Below, piece by piece: positions 1 to 11,148 of a DNA stretch of 64,000 bases. A model generated the notes under the pieces. That model did not search any database, was not told the origin of the DNA, and was given only the letters and a program-made list of their open reading frames with translations. The DNA lies in the NCBI GenBank assembly GCA_024345305.1, contig BRON01000009.1, positions 1,302,001 to 1,366,000 on the forward strand. Direction: 5' to 3'. The position numbers were made by a program, and so were the translations under genes. This stretch comes from Mrakia gelida (Eukaryota > Basidiomycota > Tremellomycetes > Cystofilobasidiales > Mrakiaceae). The stretch's first letter is position 1. Each line of letters opens with the position of its first letter.

Positions 1-265
1 TGGTTGAACGACGACGAGGGCGGAGGACTCTCCCGTTCGCTTGTCCTACAAGTCTACACAAGACTCATCGCTCATATTTCCTCGTCTCTCTCCCGTCGTC
101 TCGAAGACCCCGTTTCCAAGCTAGGTGACGGGGGGCGACAGGAAAAGGAAGGAAGGCTCTGCGACTTGTCTACCAATTCCCCCACCCGACCCGACCCTGC
201 TTTTCTTCCCTGCCTTCCAACCGTCACCCACCTCGAAAAAACTCGCAACTCCGTTTTAGCAGAAG
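1..265. other. Leader or promoter region of HEN1
   Basis: This stretch lies before the first exon I can place for the HEN1-like gene. It is CT-rich on the + strand, like the leaders of other genes here. The sequence just before the chosen start (ttttagcag) resembles a 3' splice site, so an extra upstream exon, perhaps outside the window, is possible. No other gene is supported. Confidence 0.4.
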
Positions 266-2310
266 ATGACCTGGATTCATGGTACCTCAGAGGACAAGAT
301 CAGCTTCTTCCCGCCTCTCCATCTGCAGAGACAGGTGAGTTCTCGAGTCATTCGAGGGGAGGAAGGGAGGGGATGATGAGCTCGAGCTAAATGAGTTGAC
401 CCGACCCTTCCTTCGCCTTTGGTTTTCGCCACCAGGCTTGGGCTCTCAACATCCTTCGCACGGAGAACGTCACTTCCGTACTCGATATCGGATGTGGAGA
501 AGGTGAGAAGAGAATCAAGCTCATCGTTCGGGAGTTTGGGAGGTTTTGCGATGGGGGAGGGAAGGAGCTCAAGATCCCCCCTCCTCGGCATCTTGTCCGT
601 CGCTCACCTCTGTTTTTCGTTGCCTTTTCTCGTCTCGCAGGTGCCCTGATACAGGCTGTGAGCTCTTTTCTCTGCTTTGGGTTGAGAAGGTTGAGAAGAG
701 GAAGAGTAGACGTGAAACTGACGAGCTCCCGGGCGTCCTGTCTTCCAGCTCTGTTCGCCTTCACCTACGGTCTCCAAACCGCACGTGCTCTCGACGAACG
801 CCAGTCCTGAAGCAGTAGCTGAGCACTCGTTCATTCACGTCAAGGTGAGCAGCACTTTTTCTCACGCTCTGTCTCTAGAACCAGAGCTCATGATCGATTC
901 GTCGTTTTTGCCAGAGACTCGCCGGACTGGACATCGACTCGTCCGAGCTTGCTCGCGCTGCTTCCACGGCTCTTCCTCGGGAAGATTTGACAGGGAAACC
1001 GTCGAGGTGGTCAAGTATCGAAGTGGATCTATGGGAGGGCGACCTTGGTCAGGTGAGTTTTCCGTTTTACCGGTCTCTGAGTCTTCCTCTCGGTCGTCTG
1101 ATCTTCTGTTCGCTCGATCTCCTCGCAGTTCAACGAGGAGCTCAACACCTACGAGGCTATGGTGGCTCTCGAGGTCATCGAGCATCTTCCTCAAGAGACC
1201 CTGGAGCGGTTCGCTCCTATGATTCTGGGAGAGTACAGGCCGAGACTTCTGCTCATCTCGACCCCGAGTGAGTCGTCGGCTCTTTCGCCTTTCGACGCGT
1301 CTTGGAGTTCTGACTCCTCTCTCCGTCTTTTCTTTGCAGACTTCGACTTCAATCAGAGATTCGATCGAGAGGGAGACGACAAGAGAGGATATCCTGATCC
1401 TACTAGAAGAACAGCTCGCCTCTTCCGGTGAGTTTGTCGTTGCGAGTTCGTTTTGACGACGCGTCGAACCGATCGAGACCTGTCCTGACTTTCGCCCCCT
1501 TTCCTCAGCCACGACGATCACAAGTTCGAATGGACACCCACCGAGTTCGCTTCTTACTGCCTTGGAATCGCAGAAGAGTTCGGGTACGAATGCACCCCTA
1601 CTCTCATCGGTCCTCCTATCACTGCCGAACCACCTCCCATTCCCTCCGCCTCCCACGCGACGAACGCCTGCCTCTTTCGCCTCTCTCCCAACACCTCCAC
1701 CCGCACCTCTCGAAGAACTTCTCGATCCTTCCGGACCTCCTCGCTACCCTTCCTTCACCCCGAGGATCCAACGACGAGGAGTCCATCGCAGCATCGACTG
1801 GTCAAACGGATCTCGATTCCAGCGAGGGAAGAGGCAGGGAAGCCAGCTGAGGAGGAAGAGATTCGGGAGCTGTTGAGGCAGACGATGAGAGACTGGAAGG
1901 TTGGAGAGGTTGGGCTGACGTCCGTGTGGCGGGAGGTCGCTGGAGTATGTGGTGGGTCGATTCGGGAGTTGGTGAAGGTGAGTTTCTCGTTTTCGCTTCG
2001 ACGCGTTCGGCTCGAGCCCTCGCTGATGGCCATCTCTTTGCTTTCACCGCAACAGGCTCTCGGAGGCTGTGGGAACGTACCAGCACCCGACTCTTCATCG
2101 TCAACGTTTGACTCGACGGAATGGGAACTCGAGAAGGAATCAGACGACGCTGAGCTCAAGATCCGATGGACCCACTTCGTCGCTCCTGAACCGATGGAGG
2201 AGGACAGCAACGGATGGGAACCTTCGCGACTGAGCTCCTGGGGTGTTCCTATTACCACTGGACTTTCTCGAGCGGAAGGAGAGGCGGAGATGGATACGAG
2301 AGGGTGGTGA
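266..2310 (+). CDS. HEN1: HEN1-type small RNA 2'-O-methyltransferase
   Basis: Enzymes of this family methylate the 2'-OH of the 3'-terminal nucleotide of small RNAs, using S-adenosylmethionine, and so protect them from tailing and decay. I join nine exons: 266-334, 436-502, 641-657, 749-844, 915-1052, 1129-1267, 1340-1427, 1509-1977 and 2056-2310. Every join keeps frame. Diagnostic motifs appear in order: FFPPLHLQRQ in exon 1; the SAM-binding loop VLDIGCGEGALIQA, created only by splicing exons 2 and 3; EVIEHL, carrying the Glu-x-x-Glu-His metal ligands; TPNFDFN across exons 6 and 7; and FRHDDHKFEW with the last ligand His. The 2056-2310 exon adds an acidic C-terminal tail with no domain I recognise. 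Only the methyltransferase core is present, without the RNA-binding domains of plant HEN1, as expected for non-plant members. The start is uncertain because the 266 ATG follows an acceptor-like sequence. It converges with the Rdh54 gene about 200 bp downstream. Confidence 0.9.
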
Positions 2311-2513
2311 TGAGCACGGAGGAGGACCAAAGCAAAACTCGGTGTTGAACCGAGATCTTTCATGACATTCACGAACAAATCTACATCAGAATCATGAAAT
2401 TCGTAGAAAGAAGAATGCTGCTAGTGAACCCGAAGTGCTGAAAGAAGTCGTGTGAAGCCAGAAGAAGATGCAAGAGAAGCGAGAAAAGAAAACAAAACAC
2501 AGGACGCGTCGAA

Positions 2514-5500
2514 TCAAGGAGCGGCGTCCTCAAGCTGGATCGCAGCCACCCTCTCGAACAAAAAGCAAATCCTTCCACCCTGCCCAGCCTCAGCCATCTT
2601 CTTCAGATCCGTCCCTCCAAACTCCTCGGCACCCTTCTTCCACTTCCTCCTTCCACCAGCTCGTCCCTCATCCGACGACCACCCATCGTTCTCCTCCAGA
2701 GCATCGTCGACGTCCATCGCGTCCTCGTCTCGTCGTCCATCGTCCTTCGACGAGAAGATGTCCTCGAAGTCGAGGCGATCGAGGACAGACTTCTTCTTCC
2801 CTGCGGGTGCTGTTGGCTCGTCCGACGGGTCCTCCTCGTCGAGTTGATCGATGCTGGTCGAGTCCTCTCCTCCTTCGGCTCCTTGATCATCGTCCGAGTT
2901 GATGACGCTCTCGTACTCGTCCGAATCGTCCGAGTCCTCGACGACCTTCTTCTTCTTCGGCATCTGGGAGGGAGGGGGTCCTCGCGGCGAGGAAGCGAGG
3001 GTGCTCGACGAAGCGGTGGTGTTCGTGGTGGAGGGCTTCTTCTTCTTCGAGGCTTTTTGAACCATGCCTTGGAGGATGTCGTCCTTGACCATGCTGATAC
3101 GTCCACCGTCGAGGCAGTCGATGTGAGTGAACTCTTTGAGAGCGGCGAGCTTGTTGGCTTTGAGTTTGGTGGCCTGCGAAATATTGAAAGAAAGAAGTCA
3201 GCGACTGGAGAGAGCGGACGACGAGAGAGCGAGAGAAGGTCGACTCACCTTCCTCGCCTTCTTGGCTGGATTCTCGGGCTTGACGTTGGAAGCAGAGGTG
3301 ATGAAGGCTGTCTCGTCCTCTGAGGAGTCGTCCGAAAGATCGACGAGAGTGGATTTTGGGAAGCCGGGTTTGGGAGCGTCGTCGTCGAGGGATTCGTCGA
3401 GGTCTTCGAAGAGGCAGTCGCAACCCAGGAGCTGAGAGAAGAGAAGAAGGTCAGCCACATCACTCGTCGTAGAGAGGGGTCGAAGAAGAACCTACGTCGT
3501 GAGTGTAGCATCCCGTCAGGGTTCGCATCGTGAAGAGATTTTTCTGGGGGCAGGTTGAAATGGTAAATCAGTTCGAGGTCCTCGAGACGCGACGAGAAGA
3601 ACGAAGGACTCACCAGCTCCTCCGGCGTGAAACTGTTGCTTGTGGGTCCAGTCTCGGACTCGGGATCGTAATTCTGTATGAGCGTAAGAAGATGGGTCAG
3701 CGACAGTCGGAACGAGGAGGTTCGACAGCAAGAGCAACGAACCATGACCGAACTCGACAGTCCCAGCTTCGTGATCTGTCTCTGCAAAATCGACTCGTCG
3801 ATGGTTCCCGTAGCTGTAGCAAATCCAAAGCATAGTCAGCGACGAATTTGGTGCTCGAGGGAAAGGTGAGGTAGATCGAAACTCACTGATGAATCGATAG
3901 ATGAACACCTTCCTCTTCTGTCCGTCTCGATGGATTCGAGCCATCGCCTGAGCGTCCGTCGAGGGGTTCCAGTCCGAGTCGAACATGATGAGTCTGTTCC
4001 AAACCAAAGGAGGCGATGGGTGAGCTCGAGTTTTCGAGGCGCGCAGAAAAGAGGAGCTCACCTCGAAGCTCCGATCAAGTTCAGTCCCGCTCCACCACTC
4101 TTCGAACTGAGCAAGAAGATGAAGTTCGCAGATTGAGGACTTCTGTTGAACCGATCGACCATGTCTTGCCGTTTGGCCTGAGGCGTCTTCCTGTGGATTT
4201 TGAGAGAACGAAGCCTGGTCAACTCGACTGGGACGGAGGTCAAAGCGGAAAGAGACAAAACTCACCCATCGAGTCGTTCGTACTTGTACCTCTCGTCCTT
4301 GCAGTGAGCTTCGAGGATGTCCAGAGTCTGCGGATGGAGTACAAAAGAGTCAGCTGGCCGGGGCGGGTTGAGAAGGAAGGAAGAGAAGACGAACCGAGGT
4401 GAAGTTCGAGACGAGAACGATCTTCTCCTCCGTCGTTGACTTGATCACACGAAGGAGATTCGCGACGGCGATCATCTTGCCTGTAGAGCGCCGAGCAAAC
4501 GGTCAGAACGTTTCTCCAGAGCAACGGAGAGAGAGGGCGACGAACCACTGCAAGACAAGTCTTCCGGAGCGAGATCGTCGGGGAGGAGGGCTCGAGCGGC
4601 GACGATAGGCGGAAGGTTCTCGTTTTTCTGTCAAGAGGAAGGCTAGGATCAGCGAGTGAAAGGGAAGTGAAGGTAGAGAAGTTTTCTCACGCTCTCAGGG
4701 TTCTTTCGGAAGAGCTGAGAAGGCGAAAGAGGAGGTCAGCGCGCGCGACGAGATAAAGACGGAAAGGGAGGCGACGAACGTATGGACTGTTACAGATCTT
4801 CCTGCAGAGGTCGACTGAAGAGAGAAAGCGAAGTCAGTGGAGCTTCGATCTTGGGTTCGGATGGGTATGCACTCACTCATCATGAGAGATTGAGGACTGC
4901 GAAGCAAGAGCGAAGTGGAATCGACGCGTCAGTTTCGTCTTCGTCCTCGTCGTCGTCGCAGAGAGCTCGAAAACTCACGTCAACGAGTTCAGCGTCGAAG
5001 GGTGAAAAAGCTTGGCGAAGAGGTCCAGCTGAAGAGTCGTAGGAGCGACGAAGACGACGTATTCGTCTGTTCGAGTCGTCGAGAAAGAGTCGTCTCGTCA
5101 GGCGTCAGATTGTCATCTCGCGGGTCGAGAGTGGTGGAACGCCTCGGAGACTCACGTTTCGGAGGCAGAAACTTGCTGAGGATGTCGGCCGTTCGTCTAA
5201 GGATGAACTGAGTTCCGATCTCTGAGAGCTTCGCCCCTCGAGCTTGACCGAGTTCGAGCTCTCCCTTCGAGCACTGAGGGTCTCGAGATCGGATCTGGGA
5301 GGCGAAGAGACGAGGAGAGGTCAGCCCGAGCGTGGGGTTGAGCAGAACGAGGAGGGCAGAACGAACGATGGGCCTCTCGTAGATCTTGGTGAAGGTAGAG
5401 TAGGCGTCGAGGATTCCAGGGTTGATGAAGTTGACCTGAGACGCGAAGAAGAAAGCGAGTCAGTGAGGAAAGAACGACGCAACTGAGCGATTGTTTCAGA

Positions 5501-8500
5501 CTCGCCATAGCCCAGAACTCTCCAAGGTCATTCTGAAGAGGTGTTCCCGAGAGAATGATCCCTAGATCGAGCGGGCGACAAATTCGAGAGGTTAGCGGAG
5601 AAACAAACGAAGCTCGAGAGTCACGACTCGACTGACTCTTCTTCGTGCTGAGAACGTCGAACATCTTGCTCGTCTTGGCATCCTTGGATTTGAGACGATG
5701 GCCTGAGAGGGTACATAAGTGGTCAGCTTCCCTTCGAGAGGGAACGAGAGGTGGAACACGAGAGAGCTAACCTTCGTCGCAAACAATCAGCCCGATCTGA
5801 GGAACGCAGCTCTTGAGCTCTCCGATGACAGTTCGAAGCTGAGCAAAAACCAGATGAGGTCAACTTTGAGTGGATCGAGATGATAATCGAGGTGGAGGAT
5901 GGCTCACCTTCTCGTATCCGATGATCAGCACTTGATGTCGGCGAGAAGTTGTGAACTGCTTGATCTGATCCTTGTTTCCGTCTCCGACCATGATTCCCTG
6001 CCGCGAAGAGCGCGAACAAGCCTAAGGTCAGCCAGATTTAGCGAGAATAAGGGTGGAGAGATGAGCTTACGATGGTGTCTCGACCAAGCCTGACAACGCG
6101 AAGAGAAGAGACGAAGCGAGTTCAGTCGAGTTCGATTCGAGAAAGAGTCGAAGGAGAGCGAACGTACCACTTGTTGAACTCCTTCTTCCAGTTGGTAGTC
6201 AGACTGACAGGACAGACGATGAGAGCTTTCCCGATGCTGCACGAGAAGTAGAGAGGTCAAGTCAGTTTGAACGACGCGACGAGAGCGAGACGAAGGAGGA
6301 AGCGCGACGTACACGCTTTGATGATGAGGTCCAACGTAGGGAGACTGCTTGAGAAGTGTCCAGATGAGAGCGATGGTTTGAAGAGTCTTTCCGAGTCCCC
6401 TGCGAGGTCGAAGGAAGGCGAGAAAGAAGTCAGGGGAAAGCACGAAGAGGACGAGACGAGGAGGCCTGGAGCGGACGAACATCTCGTCGGCGAGGATCGC
6501 ACCGGTTCCTTCGACCTTTCGCAGAGCCATGACGCACTCGTACATGAACTAGAAAAACGAGGATGCAGGAGAAAAGTCAGACGAGACGCGTTTGATACGA
6601 GGAGGCTCGACATCAGACGAGGAAAGAGAAGACGAGACAAACCTTGACTCCCTCCTTCTGATGAGGTCGCATCTTGTCAGACAGGACGGGATCAACAACG
6701 ACGTCCACGAGATCGTAGCTCCTTGACGAAAGCGAAGGAAGGAAGAGGAACTGTCAGCTCAAGTTCAGCCTCGAAAAGAGAGTCGCGAAGAGAACGAAGG
6801 ACTGACTTGGGATTGAACTTGGTCTGATGATCTCTCGAAGGTCGCTTCATCACCACCGCTCCCAGCCTCTTCGGGTCAAATCTGATGAGCCAAAGTACGA
6901 GGTTCGGGTATGAGCTTCTGCGTCCGTCGCTCGCGCTCGATACGCGTCCTCGTTCATTCCTCCTCGTCGAACGCACCTCGGGAGCGTGTTCGAAGCGGTC
7001 TTAGCCCTCTTCAACGGCGCCTCCTCCGCAGCCTTCCCACCACTCTGAGCTCTCGGGAACGACGGAACCATAGGCTTGAACTTCGCAGCTGGAGGAGGGA
7101 CCGAGGGTCCTGCCACAGGCTGCTCCTGCTCGAAGTCGTCCTCGTCGTCGAACGCGTCTTCGTCGACGGGACCAGCCGGAGGTGCGGGCTTGTGTCGAGG
7201 AGGAGGAAGAGGAGGCGAGGAAGTGGGTTCGGGTTTGACTCTGCGTGGTTCGGATTTGGGTTCGGGGTAGTAGGGTTCTGGTGGTGGTTGGAACTGGACT
7301 TCGGGAGGTTGGGGAGCGTAGGCGACGGGTTTGGAGGGGATCATGGGTTTGAAGGAGCTGGTAACCATGCTGGATTTGGCTACTGAGGCGGGGATGTTTC
7401 CTCCGAAGCAGGCACCTGGGAGGGGAGAAGATAAGAGGTCGAGATTCAGTTGAAGGGAGAGACGACGCGACGACGACGACGAGGAAGAGAGGACGAGGAG
7501 GTGGGTGTATGCGACGAACCTGAGAGGTAGCTGAGGTTCAAGACGAAGGAGAGGAGATAGATATCAGCTTCGAGGTCCTGTGTCGAGATATGTGAAGAGC
7601 AGGAAACAGAGAGAAGGGAGAGAGCTCACTCCTTGGGCTCGATCGGACAATCGATCTCAATCTCCTTCCCTCCGACCTTGAGCTCGTCTCCAGACTTGAC
7701 GCTCCCAGCTGAGAACCTTCCTTGAGCGATGCTGAGAAAGCCAAAGAGGAGCGTTAGGACGAGAATGACTCGAGCTAGGAAAGCAATCGAGGGGAAGGAA
7801 GAACGAACTCCTTTCCGTCGGTATCCTTCAAGAAACACTTCGGTCCTCGAATGATCAAGATGGCGTCTCCGTCCCAGGTCTGCGAAGAGGATCGAGGTCA
7901 GCAACGAGTTCTCAAGGGAGGTGAGAGGAAAGAGCAGAGCTGACCTTGTGCTGTAGAGTGAAAGGTCGAAGGAGAGCTCGGTCAGCGGACGAAGGAAGGG
8001 AAGGTGGAGGAGGAGGGAAGGAAGGGATGGACGCGACCTCACCTTCTTGAACTGAGGCTTCCTCCTACGGTTGAGCAAAGCGAAAGAGGGTCAGCAAACG
8101 GATCCGGAATACCTCGAGGGATATACGCTGAGTCTCACCATTGAACCATCCTATGAAACCCCATCAAAAAGGTCAGCGAAGCTCAAGTGGCGAGGGAGGA
8201 AGGGAAGGGATCGAGAGGAAGGTCGAGCTCACCAGTACTCATCGACAGTATCTGCTCCACCTTCCCCTGCCTCCTCCGCTGCTTGAGCTACACCGTAGAA
8301 GACGTTCCTCTTGATCACAGGGGTGGTGTTGTACGTTCTGACTGCTTGCGAGAGTGCTGGCTTCTTGGCTGAAGGTCTCGATGGACCGGCGAAGGAAGGA
8401 GGAAGAGGAGGAGGAGCTTCGACCTCGAGCTTGCGCTTCGTTGCTGGAGTTCCTTTCGACGATGAAGAGCCAGGGGTGGATGGGTTCTGTTGCTGGGAGA

Positions 8501-8552
8501 GGAAGGGGGAGACGAACTTCTTCTTGATGGCAGGGTTGTATCCTCCACTCAT
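2514..8552 (-). CDS. RDH54: Rdh54/Tid1-type SNF2 recombination ATPase
   Basis: This is a Swi2/Snf2 DNA translocase of the Rad54 group, which works with Rad51/Dmc1 in homologous recombination. The N-terminus ([13 protein letters not shown]) is basic and disordered. It is followed by the Rdh54-typical YWMVQWRKPQFKKHKTWDGD segment, then [14 protein letters not shown] and the helicase core: Walker A spliced as ADEMGLGKT, the DEGH box ([14 protein letters not shown]), [14 protein letters not shown], the [13 protein letters not shown] motif and the arginine-finger region [15 protein letters not shown]. After the core, SFTPEEL and [10 protein letters not shown] match the Rdh54-type C-terminal zone, which favours Rdh54 over Rad54. 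An acidic tail runs to the TGA at 2514. There are many short exons, including a 12-nt exon at 8139-8150 and a 6-nt exon at 7945-7950. Exon 1 is 8233-8552. The start is the first ATG in frame with the conserved N-terminal part. Confidence 0.9.
7945..7950 (-). other. RDH54: 6-nt micro-exon of RDH54
   Basis: CACAAG on the minus strand is flanked by acceptor ctctacag and donor gtcagc. It supplies exactly the His-Lys of KKHKTWDGD between the 8043-8064 exon and the exon ending at 7879. The adjoining intron has a CTGAC branch site. Confidence 0.85.
8139..8150 (-). other. RDH54: 12-nt micro-exon of RDH54
   Basis: On the minus strand GATGGTTCAATG lies between an acceptor ...catag and a donor gtgag. 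Joining it to exon 1 (8233-8552) and exon 3 (8043-8064) gives YWMVQWRKPQFKK, the conserved Rdh54 segment. Leaving it out removes four codons from the conserved core. Confidence 0.85.
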
Positions 8553-8863
8553 TGCTCGTCCTCGTCGTTTGGGTGGAGAGAAGGAGCGAGGAAGGAGTCG
8601 AGCTCCTCGTTTCGAGCAAGCTCGCGTCTTCTCTTTTCCCAGTCGCGTCTCGTTTCGCCGCTCTCTTTTCTTTTTCTTTCTCGCTTGCTTGATGGTGAGA
8701 GGGGCTCTCGAGACTAGTCGTAAACAAGTCATCAAGAGAGCCCAGCGGAGAAAGGTAGAAGCAAAAACGAAACGAGAGAAAATGGGGGTGCGAAAACGCA
8801 TGGACATAAAGTCGGTAGGGGTGGTGGTGAAAGAGGAATGGATCTAAGCTAAGAAGCGAAGAT
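8553..8863. other. Intergenic region between RDH54 and RPS19
   Basis: About 310 bp separate the RDH54 start codon from the S19 stop codon, both genes being on the minus strand. It should hold the S19 3' UTR and the RDH54 promoter and leader. I see no conserved element or RNA gene. Confidence 0.4.
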
Positions 8864-10157
8864 TTACTCCTCGTCAGAGGCAGCGGCCTCCTCAGCCTCC
8901 TCAACCTCCTCGTCCTCCTCCCTGAAGAAAAGAGAAAGGTAGCAAGAGAAGCAAGGGGTCAGCGAGTGTTCGTCGAGGGACGTTCGAAGTCGAGAGCGAA
9001 AGAGGAAGATAAGACTCACTCCTCCTCCTCCTCCTCCTCCTCCTGCTCCTCCTGAAGGGTGTCCCAGACGGAGGTGGCGATTCGGCTGTGGGAAGGGAAG
9101 AAAGGGGGAGGGGAACGAAGGTCAGCGTCGAAGTTCGAGACGCGAGACGAGAAAGACGGGGGAAGGAAGAAGAACGTACTCCAAATCACGCTGTCCATCC
9201 TGGGAGATCCTTCGTCCTCCGTCGGGGTGGTGCTCAAGGACACCAATCTTCTCGAGGGACTGGCAGACGTTCCTCTGAACGGAAGCAGAGGAGTCGGCGT
9301 GGTGGGAAGGTCGGACACCTCGTCGGTGCTTTCCTCCGTGGAGCTTGGTCAAAGCTCCGATACCAACGTGCTTTCGGAGGTAGATGTGTCGAGCGACGGC
9401 GGCTAAGGTAGTGGGGAAGACGCAGCAAGAAGAGATAGGGCGAGGGAAGGGGAGGGGAGAGAGGTGAGCGGGGGGAGGGGGTCGGGGACATGTTTGAATA
9501 TGATTCAGCCTGCTGGGATTTAGAGGAGAAGACAAAGGTGGTACGTCCAGGGAGCTTCGAACGCTGAGAAGGAAGGGGGTCGTTGGAAGCTCCTTAGCGA
9601 GTCGTCGGTTCACCCGACCCTGTCCTAGAAAGGACGAGGGAAGGGGAAGGGAGACGACCGCGGAAAAGCTCCCTCGGACCAAACTCCTTCACTTCAAAGC
9701 AGAGCGAAGACATCCCCTTCATCCGTAGACCGACCCTTCTCCAGCCCTAGCAAGCTCCGACCCATTCTCGCTCCCGCGAAGGAACGAGAACGAACAAAGG
9801 GGGAAGGGAAGAGGAACGAGACGAGAGGAGGGAGGAAGGAAATGAAGACTCACCAGCTCGAACGTAGTACCAATCGGGGTCGTAGGGAGCGAGCTCCTTG
9901 AAGGCTCCGGTCTTGACAATGTCAACCCAGTTGGGGACCTCCAGCTTACCCGATCGCTTGAGATGGGAAGAGTAGGCGGAGATGAAGGCCTCGGCCGCTG
10001 AGAGAGGGAGAACACGAAGGGAGGAGAGGGAAGGAGTTCAGTTCGACGTTTCTTGTCTTCCTCTTGAGGTCCCTTTTCCTCCCTTCGTTCCTTCGGACCC
10101 ATACGAGAAGAGGGTGCAGAGGGTAGAGTACTCACAGATATCACGAACACCAGGCAT
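8864..10157 (-). CDS. RPS19: 40S ribosomal protein S19 with acidic tail
   Basis: A component of the small ribosomal subunit needed for 18S rRNA maturation. The first coding exon reads MPGVRDI. Later exons carry the S19e signature: [63 protein letters not shown] and [16 protein letters not shown]. The fold normally ends soon after this. Here the last two exons add a tail of about 35 residues that is almost all Glu, Asp and Ala, ending ASDEE at the TAA 8864-8866. The last exon is 8864-8921 and the previous one ends at 9020. If that last intron is retained, a TGA at 9016-9018 stops translation inside the Glu run. A 5' UTR intron is likely: an acceptor gttcag with a CTGAC branch lies just upstream of the start (acceptor at 10203-10205). 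It faces NOP56 across a divergent promoter. Confidence 0.93.
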
Positions 10158-11148
10158 TTTGAAGTATAAAAGTCGAAAACGGGGTTGTTCTTGACGGTGA
10201 AGCTGAACGAAGGGGAACGAGCGAAAAGAGCGAAGATGCGAGAAGAGAAACAAGGTCAGCTTTTCTACCTCCAATTCTTCACCATACTCGGTGAAAAGAG
10301 TCGGAGCCTCGTCCTCGAGGCAAGGAGGAGGCGGAGGCACAAAAGAGGGGGGCGGGAACAGAAAGGGACGAACAGGGCTAGAGACGGTTCTTGGGGAGGA
10401 AGGAGAGGAGGTGAAAAGCTGAGGTCGAGGTTGGGCGAAATCGGAGTTCGAAAAGGGGAGAGGATAAAAGTTGTAGGAAAAGTCGATCTTGTGGTCGTGG
10501 GAGAAGCTCGTAGGGACCTGACAGAGAGGGAGAGCATCTCAGTTTGGTGAAAATCTTCTCGGTCGAGCAGAAGAAGATAGAGAGGAAGAGCGAGGCAAGA
10601 CCGCGTCGCTCGCCTCGTCTTGTCGTCATTTGAGTAGATCGATGAGATTGTTTCGTTGCACACTTTCCTGATTCATTTGAAGTGCCTTTCTGATCTTCAG
10701 TTGCAGCTCATGATCAGCTCGAGCCACCGGGAAGAAGGGGAGAAAAGACTCGACGCGTCGACGCTCCTTGGGTCGCCTCCTCTCTCACGGTTCATGCTTT
10801 TCGATATCTCGGAGAAACGGTGGTACTCAGAGGGGAACAGCTCTCACTGGATGACTCGCAGGGTCATGGGCCGCTCCTGATGAAGTCGGAGCGACGAGGG
10901 AAGAGAAAGTCGAGACGCGCGACGACCTTCCCCTGCCTCGAGTCGGATCGCCATTTTTTTCGCATTTTTACATTTCTTCTCGTCCAAATACTTGAACCTA
11001 AGACTCATCTCGTCGCCTCATACAGGTTCTGAGCGAAAACTTAGCCTCCTTAAGCTGAAGGCTGAAGCATTAAAGGGATTTAGATTTTTCGAAGGACTTC
11101 GAGCTCCTCCCTCGCTGCAGTCCTTCTCCCAACTCCATCCCCCTCCCC
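10158..11148. promoter_or_regulatory. Divergent promoter region RPS19/NOP56
   Basis: About 1 kb separates two ribosome-production genes that face away from each other. On the minus strand a TATA-like cttttatac occurs just before the S19 ATG, and a probable S19 5' UTR intron lies around 10203-10600. On the + strand the NOP56 leader is CT-rich (ccatccccctccccATG). Shared regulation is an inference from position and function only. Confidence 0.45.

Noticed and set aside
2395..2520. Open frames on the + strand overlapping the RDH54 gene
   Set aside because: They are antisense shadows of the minus-strand exons; the minus strand carries the conserved helicase motifs and splice sites.
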